Source: Mycobacteriaceae bacterium (GTDB lineage Bacteria; Actinomycetota; Actinomycetes; Mycobacteriales; Mycobacteriaceae). From it: a stretch of 11,207 bases of DNA. The position numbers and the translations under genes are program-made. This document shows positions 7,808 through 11,207 of the stretch, piece after piece (the first letter of the stretch is position 1; the number at the start of each line of letters is the position of its first letter). The stretch lies in NCBI GenBank assembly GCA_013362555.1, contig JABFVX010000107.1:1-11207 (forward strand). Direction: 5' to 3'. The notes below the pieces were generated by a model that was not told the origin of the DNA, did not search any database, and saw only the letters and a list, made by a program, of their open reading frames with translations.

Positions 7808-8197
7808 ATGGCGAAGGGATCGTCGTCGATCGAGGCGCGCCGGCGGGCACGCGAACGGCTCGCCCGGGAACGCCTCGAACAGATCGAGCGGAACAAGGCC
7901 AATGAAGCAGACCTCACCGAATACTTGCTGCTGGAGCACCGTATCGGAGCCGCCGAGGTTGAACGTGATGCATCCTTCGCGCAGATCGAAGTGAACCATC
8001 GAAGCGCCGTCGAGGAAATGCTTGGCCTGCAAGTGGAATGTGTGCGCAGGATGCGGGCCCGAGGTGAAAAGGTCGCTGCAATTGCTGATCTTACCGGACT
8101 CACCGTGCGTGACGTGAATCGGATTTCCAAGGCCTCCAACGGTCGCAATAACCCAGAGTCGGATGCCGGCGGTGGTCATGCGGCGAACTGGCAGTGA
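7808..8197 (+). CDS. Helix-turn-helix DNA-binding protein, candidate relaxosome accessory factor
   Basis: This is a 129-residue protein from ATG 7808. An upstream in-frame ATG at 7781 would add nine residues (MKLLGMVVG) but lacks a ribosome site, whereas G-rich sequence (GGTGGTGGGT) precedes 7808. Residues 8-66 are strongly charged and helical (ARRRARERLARERLEQIERN), probably coiled coil. Residues 84-107 (RGEKVAAIADLTGLTVRDVN) look like a helix-turn-helix with the usual A-x-x-x-G turn. It is divergent from the relaxase across the presumed control and oriT region. Small DNA-binding proteins in that position often help the relaxase bind oriT or repress transfer genes, but this role is inferred and the family was not recognised. 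Its 3' end overlaps the next gene. Confidence 0.75.
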   Translation: MAKGSSSIEARRRARERLARERLEQIERNKANEADLTEYLLLEHRIGAAEVERDASFAQIEVNHRSAVEEMLGLQVECVRRMRARGEKVAAIADLTGLTVRDVNRISKASNGRNNPESDAGGGHAANWQ

Positions 8198-8915
8198 ATT
8201 GCATAGGCCGGGCGCGGTCATCAACCACACGACTCTCCGCGTCTATGGGGAGCAACAGGCCGAGATCTCGGTGCGGTTCGCGCGCACCCAGGAAGCGTTC
8301 GTGACACTTGATTGGGGCAAAGTCCTAGTTTGCTTCAAATCCGCGGACGCGGCCCAAGGCGTACTGGAAGGTTTCGCCGGGGCGCGGGGACACATGATGG
8401 GTGTGGACTACGAGTTGCCCATGCCACCCAGCATCGAGCGGGGTCAGTGGGTGAACTCCACTGTGCAGCTGACATGGGAACGCCGGCTCAACTACACCGC
8501 CGAGCGGCGCGAGGTGTACAGCGAGCGCCAGCGCCGCACCTTACGTTGGGTTGATCTGCAGATGGGCCCGGTGACCTGGCAGTTGCTCGACCGTGTTGGC
8601 TACGACAGTGCCATCGACATCCTGCGCGAGACCCACCGCACCGCGGTCGCCGTCTGCCTCGACGGGGCTGTGCACCGCGCCGATCCGACGCGCGACGACT
8701 ACCGCTATGTCGAACATCCCTCACCGCAGCCAGCATTAAGCGGCAAACGTAAGCCGTCCAAACCCCGAGCCAAGCCTGAAGGAACAGGCGCGGCCACGCT
8801 CATTGAGCAAGCGATCGGCGCCGATCTCGGCTCTTCGAACGCTACTCCGCTCTGCCCGCGTGTGCCGGACGCTGCCGATATCGGCGTCGCCAACAACGCG
8901 GGACTCGATCTCTGA
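8163..8915 (+). CDS. Unknown conserved-looking protein of the transfer module
   Basis: This is a 250-residue protein with no family recognised. Residues about 20-150 look like a mixed alpha/beta domain (HTTLRVYGEQQAEISVRFAR, EAFVTLDWGKVLVCF, VNSTVQLTWERRLNY), followed by a helical part (VTWQLLDRVGYDSAIDILRE). From about 185 the tail is Pro/Lys/Arg-rich (SGKRKPSKPRAKPEGTG) and looks disordered and basic, suggesting nucleic-acid contact. No signal peptide or membrane segment is seen. It overlaps the preceding gene by 35 bp, or by 20 bp if the in-frame ATG at 8178 is used. GGTGG lies just before 8178, so that start is also reasonable. Overlap implies co-translation with the helix-turn-helix protein. 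Confidence 0.75.
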   Translation: MPAVVMRRTGSELHRPGAVINHTTLRVYGEQQAEISVRFARTQEAFVTLDWGKVLVCFKSADAAQGVLEGFAGARGHMMGVDYELPMPPSIERGQWVNSTVQLTWERRLNYTAERREVYSERQRRTLRWVDLQMGPVTWQLLDRVGYDSAIDILRETHRTAVAVCLDGAVHRADPTRDDYRYVEHPSPQPALSGKRKPSKPRAKPEGTGAATLIEQAIGADLGSSNATPLCPRVPDAADIGVANNAGLDL

Positions 8916-8920
8916 ACTGC

Positions 8921-8947
8921 ATATCCACAAGCCAAAGGTTGTCCACA
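8921..8947 (+). promoter_or_regulatory. Two tandem DnaA-box-like sites
   Basis: ATATCCACA (8921-8929) and TTGTCCACA (8939-8947) lie in the same orientation with starts 18 bp apart. TTGTCCACA fits the high-GC actinobacterial DnaA box, and ATATCCACA is one base from TTATCCACA. They lie in the non-coding gap just after the unknown 250-residue gene. No initiator gene, further boxes or iterons are visible, so an origin function is only suggested. Confidence 0.4.
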
Positions 8948-9036
8948 GATTAGGTCGCCGCCACCGGATGCCGTGATCGCATTGAACGAGATCTGAAGAC
9001 GATGTGGCTACACACCTATCGTCCTTGGAGGAACCG

Positions 9037-9330
9037 ATGATCACCTGGACACTAACGACATGGTCCACCGATCGAACTCTCCACACCCAGTCAGGAACCG
9101 CGATCAATCGAGCAGCGGCCGCGGACGCGATGATCGCGGCGGGCCGCCGCCGGATCAACCAAGCCGCTTGCACCCTGCAGCTCACCTTCTCTTTCGACGG
9201 TGAGCCGGTGGCCACCCTGGGGACTGGCAATGTGGCCAGTGGCCGGGTCGACCGCGCTGGCGCGATCGAGGCATTGGACCGGATCAGCCCAAACCTGCGG
9301 AGCCCCGCTATTGACATCGTCGACTGGTAG
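9037..9330 (+). CDS. Small unknown protein
   Basis: This is a 97-residue protein of unknown family. The start at ATG 9037 is well supported by GGAGG at 9027-9031. A longer version from GTG 9004 has no such site. The sequence begins MITWTLTTWSTDRTL and has a helical Ala/Arg segment (AAAADAMIAAGRRRI). A beta-like stretch follows (CTLQLTFSFDGEPVATLGTG), and the end is acidic (AIDIVDW). There is no signal peptide or membrane span. It follows the unknown 250-residue gene by about 120 bp on the same strand, and may be part of the same module or separately transcribed. A hairpin follows 28 bp after the stop. Confidence 0.65.
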   Translation: MITWTLTTWSTDRTLHTQSGTAINRAAAADAMIAAGRRRINQAACTLQLTFSFDGEPVATLGTGNVASGRVDRAGAIEALDRISPNLRSPAIDIVDW

Positions 9331-9357
9331 CTCGTCGGCGCCGGCTGGGACCGAAGC

Positions 9358-9380
9358 TCGGGACCTTAGCCTCGTCCCGA
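9358..9380 (+). terminator. Hairpin downstream of the 97-residue gene
   Basis: TCGGGAC, a 9-nt loop, then GTCCCGA form a perfect 7-bp stem beginning 28 bp after the stop at 9330. There is no T-run. The position suits a transcription terminator of the type common in actinobacteria. Confidence 0.35.
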
Positions 9381-9468
9381 CATCCACCAGGCGCCACAAT
9401 GCTTAAGTTGCCGACCAACCTCCTCGACGAATGAGCCGTCGCGAGGCCGCCATACTGGTCAGGGAAAC

Positions 9469-9697
9469 CTCGACCGTCCTATGCAGGCGATGCAGTTCAC
9501 AGATGACGGTGCCGTCGGCGAAGTTGAATGCTGCGAACAAGCTGGTGGTGCCGTGGCAGGCGTAGTCGTGGGTCCGGCGCTCGGGGGTACCGGGCATAAT
9601 CGGCAGGACCCGGCTGCGATCGGGCCAGTGCCTGCATCTGGGACTGCTCGTCTACGCGCAGCACCACCGCCCGTTCGTCGATGTCGGCAACCCGGAC
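9469..9697 (-). pseudogene. IS630-family (DDE) transposase remnant, frameshifted and truncated at both ends
   Basis: On the minus strand one frame carries RAVVLRVDEQSQMQALARSQ (up to 9611). This is the typical IS630 block around the first catalytic Asp (VDE followed by SQ-QAL). The neighbouring frame carries MPGTPERRTHDY, then HGTTSLFAAFNFADG (9597 down to about 9469), the next IS630 conserved block. Deleting one base of the GGG at about 9608-9610 joins them as SQPVLPIMPGTPERRTHDY. Upstream of about 9697 and downstream of about 9469 the similarity to the usual IS630 pattern stops, so the N-terminal DNA-binding part and the second and third catalytic residues are missing. It cannot be active. 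No clear terminal inverted repeats were identified. Confidence 0.75.
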
Positions 9698-9805
9698 CGC
9701 TGCGCCATCGAAAAGTTGGATTGGCCCGACCTGGCGGAAAGGGTGCGATCGATGACGGACCGGCACGCAGACAGCTCTGAGGAGGCTGCGTCGCGGGAAG
9801 GCTAG
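9641..9805 (+). pseudogene. Possible 3' fragment of an unknown gene
   Basis: A plus-strand frame without any ATG, GTG or TTG upstream reads GLLVYAQHHRPFVDVGNPDR, then CAIEKLDWPDLAERVRSMTD. It ends in a charged tail at TAG 9803-9805, and a hairpin follows 14 bp later, as expected at a gene end. The part before about 9697 overlaps the IS630 remnant on the other strand, so only the last 35-40 codons are likely genuine. This is a weak call made on composition and context. Confidence 0.3.
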
Positions 9806-9819
9806 GAGTGGTCCCAGGC

Positions 9820-9839
9820 GAGTGCGCGTTAGCGCACTC
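9820..9839. terminator. Perfect 8-bp stem hairpin (GTTA loop)
   Basis: GAGTGCGC-GTTA-GCGCACTC is a strong GC-rich hairpin, 14 bp after the TAG of the plus-strand fragment. There is no T-tract. It is probably a terminator left from that gene. Confidence 0.45.
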
Positions 9840-9940
9840 ACTGCTGGCCGGAGCGGAGTCATCACGCGGGGCGCCACCGACCGCCGACCCCTTTCGGCAG
9901 ATGGTGCAGTTCAGAGAGTCTCACGAAGGGGTTAGCTTAA

Positions 9941-10246
9941 GAACTTGACAGGGACCTCGCCCTCGCATGCCCACGCTGCAACCGATCCGTCCACGACGGC
10001 CCCACCGGATGGACCACCCGCATCCCCACCCCCGACGACCCGAGCCCTGCACCAGTGCAATGGATCCCACCCCAGCACCTCGACCCACAACGGCGACCGC
10101 GGTCACACCACCGATTCCGCATACTCCGATTACTGCACGAAACCTTCGCTCACCGCGCGGGACGGTTCCGACGCGACCGCGCCGAACGTGACGGAACCCG
10201 ACCCGGCCACACCCACGGCGAGCACGACCCGCCCGCGGCAGCATGA
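9941..10246 (+). pseudogene. Start-less coding remnant with a CxxC motif
   Basis: A plus-strand frame opens after TAA (9938-9940) and closes at TGA (10244-10246). Its codons have almost only G/C third positions, the mark of real coding sequence here. It reads ELDRDLALACPRCNRSVHDG, then PTGWTTRIPTPDDPSPAPVQ. A very basic His/Arg-rich end follows (HRFRILRLLHETFAHRAGRF). No ATG, GTG or TTG start is present before the conserved-looking part, so the 5' end is missing. A single CPRC could be half of a zinc ribbon. The family was not recognised. Overlapping reading frames in this stretch have poorer composition. Confidence 0.4.
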
Positions 10247-10368
10247 GGTGCTCGCGGCGGCACTCAACGCCGCCCGCTTACTGATGCACAGGCTGATATG
10301 TGCTCGGTCCCACACCAGCACCATTCGCATCACCCGAACCGCCCGCAGTCCCCGCCAAGCGTCGGCGG
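10247..10368. other. Short gap between the CxxC remnant and the minus-strand gene; no feature seen
   Basis: No convincing gene, promoter or strong hairpin was seen. A plus-strand frame from GTG 10249 (MLAAALNAARLLMHRL) looks briefly protein-like but then runs into the minus-strand gene. Confidence 0.3.
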
Positions 10369-11207
10369 CTATGGCGACGGCCTGTTGTCCCGCCAGTACC
10401 GCACTGCTTCTTGCAGTATTCGACTGTTCACGAGCGACTTGTCACGACCATAGTCCGAGGCCGCCTTGAAAAGGCTGTCAGGAATAGCACCCCCCTTTCT
10501 GGCCGCTACCACCAACTCATCAATTTCAGGCATGTCTCCGTGATATCGAGTCGCTTGCAGCTGTGCGACGATGTACGACAGGCATATCGCTCGCTGATTA
10601 TCGTCCTGCGCGCCGCACGCGGGCAACTTGGATTCCATTGAGAATGACTTCGTTGCATTCGTGAGCTCGGAAATCTCATTCGAGTTGAGCACCGTGCGCG
10701 GAGGTTCGTCATGCTGAGGAACCCTCAATTCCTGCCGGGCGTCGGGCAGGTTCGCCCACTCGGACATCAGCTGCGTCCGAGCATTGTTGAGCTGATCGGA
10801 AGCCTTTGTTCGCGCCTCCTCCAACTCCGCGATCCGATAATCGTGAGCGCCACTGTGATCGAAACCTAAAGTCTCACTCAATTTCGCACTGGCCCCAGCC
10901 ATCCACGTAGTGTTCTGGGCAATTTCAGAGTCAATCAACGATTTCGCACGCGCCGCTTCAAAGAACTTCCGCTCTTTTTCAGAGGACGTTGGCAGCAATC
11001 GGTACTCCGGGTTAGCAATCATCCGTTCGAAGGCCGTCACAGATCTTCCGACATTTAACACCCGTTCGTTAGGCAACTGCGACTGAACAGCGGCAGGCGC
11101 AACGGGCACAACCGCAGCCGCAGGCGCAGCAGCCGGCGCCTGCTGTGCCTGCGGCGCCTGCTGCTGCGGCTGCGGCTGCGGCTGCGGCTGCGGCTGCGGC
11201 TGCTGCT
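10369..11207 (-). CDS. C-terminal part of an unknown protein with a Pro-Gln repeat linker, N-terminus beyond right edge
   Basis: The minus-strand frame is open from the window edge to TAG at 10369-10371, giving 278 visible residues. A GTG at 11109 is internal to this open frame and need not be the start. The visible N-terminal part is low-complexity: QQ, six PQ/QP units, then a Gln/Ala/Pro tract (QQAPQAQQAPAAAPAAAVVP). A helical domain follows: SVTAFERMIANPEYRLLP, a charged segment KERKFFEAARAKSLIDSEI, and a likely coiled coil RIAELEEARTKASDQLNNAR. Two cysteines (ACGAQDDNQRAICLS) may pair. The end is DYGRDKSLVNSRILQEAVRY. Codon use is clearly less G/C-biased than in the relaxase, suggesting a separate origin. 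A Pro-Gln linker before a C-terminal domain is common in secreted actinobacterial effectors, but no known domain was recognised. Confidence 0.75.
   Translation of the reverse strand, partial: QQPQPQPQPQPQPQQQAPQAQQAPAAAPAAAVVPVAPAAVQSQLPNERVLNVGRSVTAFERMIANPEYRLLPTSSEKERKFFEAARAKSLIDSEIAQNTTWMAGASAKLSETLGFDHSGAHDYRIAELEEARTKASDQLNNARTQLMSEWANLPDARQELRVPQHDEPPRTVLNSNEISELTNATKSFSMESKLPACGAQDDNQRAICLSYIVAQLQATRYHGDMPEIDELVVAARKGGAIPDSLFKAASDYGRDKSLVNSRILQEAVRYWRDNRPSP
11164..11199. repeat. Six tandem CTGCGG hexamers encoding Pro-Gln
   Basis: Six perfect copies of CTGCGG on the plus strand read as CCG-CAG (Pro-Gln) in the minus-strand gene. The array ends in CTGCTGCT at the window edge. Such exact repeats vary in copy number by slippage. 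Confidence 0.85.

Noticed and set aside
9497..9877. 126-codon minus-strand ORF as an intact gene
   Set aside because: Only its middle matches the IS630 transposase block; the rest is out-of-frame or unrelated sequence.
9945..10469. 174-codon plus-strand ORF starting TTG 9945
   Set aside because: It is Thr/Ser/Pro-rich with worse coding bias than the CxxC frame on the same strand, and it runs into the minus-strand gene.
1..11207. CRISPR arrays, tRNA or rRNA genes, riboswitches
   Set aside because: No spaced direct repeats, cloverleaf arms or conserved rRNA stretches were seen.

Overview
The window reads as an accessory region of a high-GC actinobacterium. It is most likely in the order Mycobacteriales, for example Nocardia or Rhodococcus. 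The reasons are strongly G/C-biased third codon positions, type VII-secretion style proteins (WXG100 and a CpnT-like N-terminal domain), a YbaB-type nucleoid protein, and a very long actinobacterial MobF relaxase-helicase. I cannot tell from sequence alone whether it is a plasmid or an integrated conjugative element. No type IV coupling protein, replication gene or integrase is visible.

Left part (1-2340, minus strand): a compact operon read right to left. A promoter (TTGACT-16 bp-TAAGCT) and a clear ribosome binding site lead into a YbaB/EbfC-like protein (1603-2034). A small WXG100 protein (1202-1534) follows. It overlaps by ATGA the start of a large WXG100-like secreted protein (1-1205), whose C-terminal half, probably a toxin or enzyme domain, lies beyond the left edge. 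A 75-residue ORF (2113-2340) sits upstream and appears coupled to the relaxase gene.

Middle (2337-7677, minus strand): a MobF conjugative relaxase/helicase with an HUH nuclease, a RecD-like helicase and a long helical tail. It is split by one extra C in a C7 run (minus strand; 3714-3720). After its present TGA stop the same frame stays open for 30 codons and ends in an ATGA junction with the 75-residue ORF. The gene may therefore have lost its original C-terminus as well.

Divergent from the relaxase (7678-9330, plus strand): an AT-richer intergenic stretch with a TATAAT box and possibly the transfer origin. It is followed by a helix-turn-helix protein (candidate relaxosome accessory factor), an overlapping unknown protein, two DnaA-box-like sites, and a small unknown protein with a strong ribosome binding site.

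Right part (9331-11207): a scrapyard. It holds a frameshifted remnant of an IS630-type transposase, two start-less plus-strand coding remnants, and hairpins. It then holds the C-terminal part of a minus-strand protein of lower GC, which has a Pro-Gln repeat linker and whose N-terminus is beyond the right edge.

Taken together, the window joins a DNA-transfer module (relaxase plus accessory proteins) to a type VII-secreted effector cassette, flanked by mobile-element debris.
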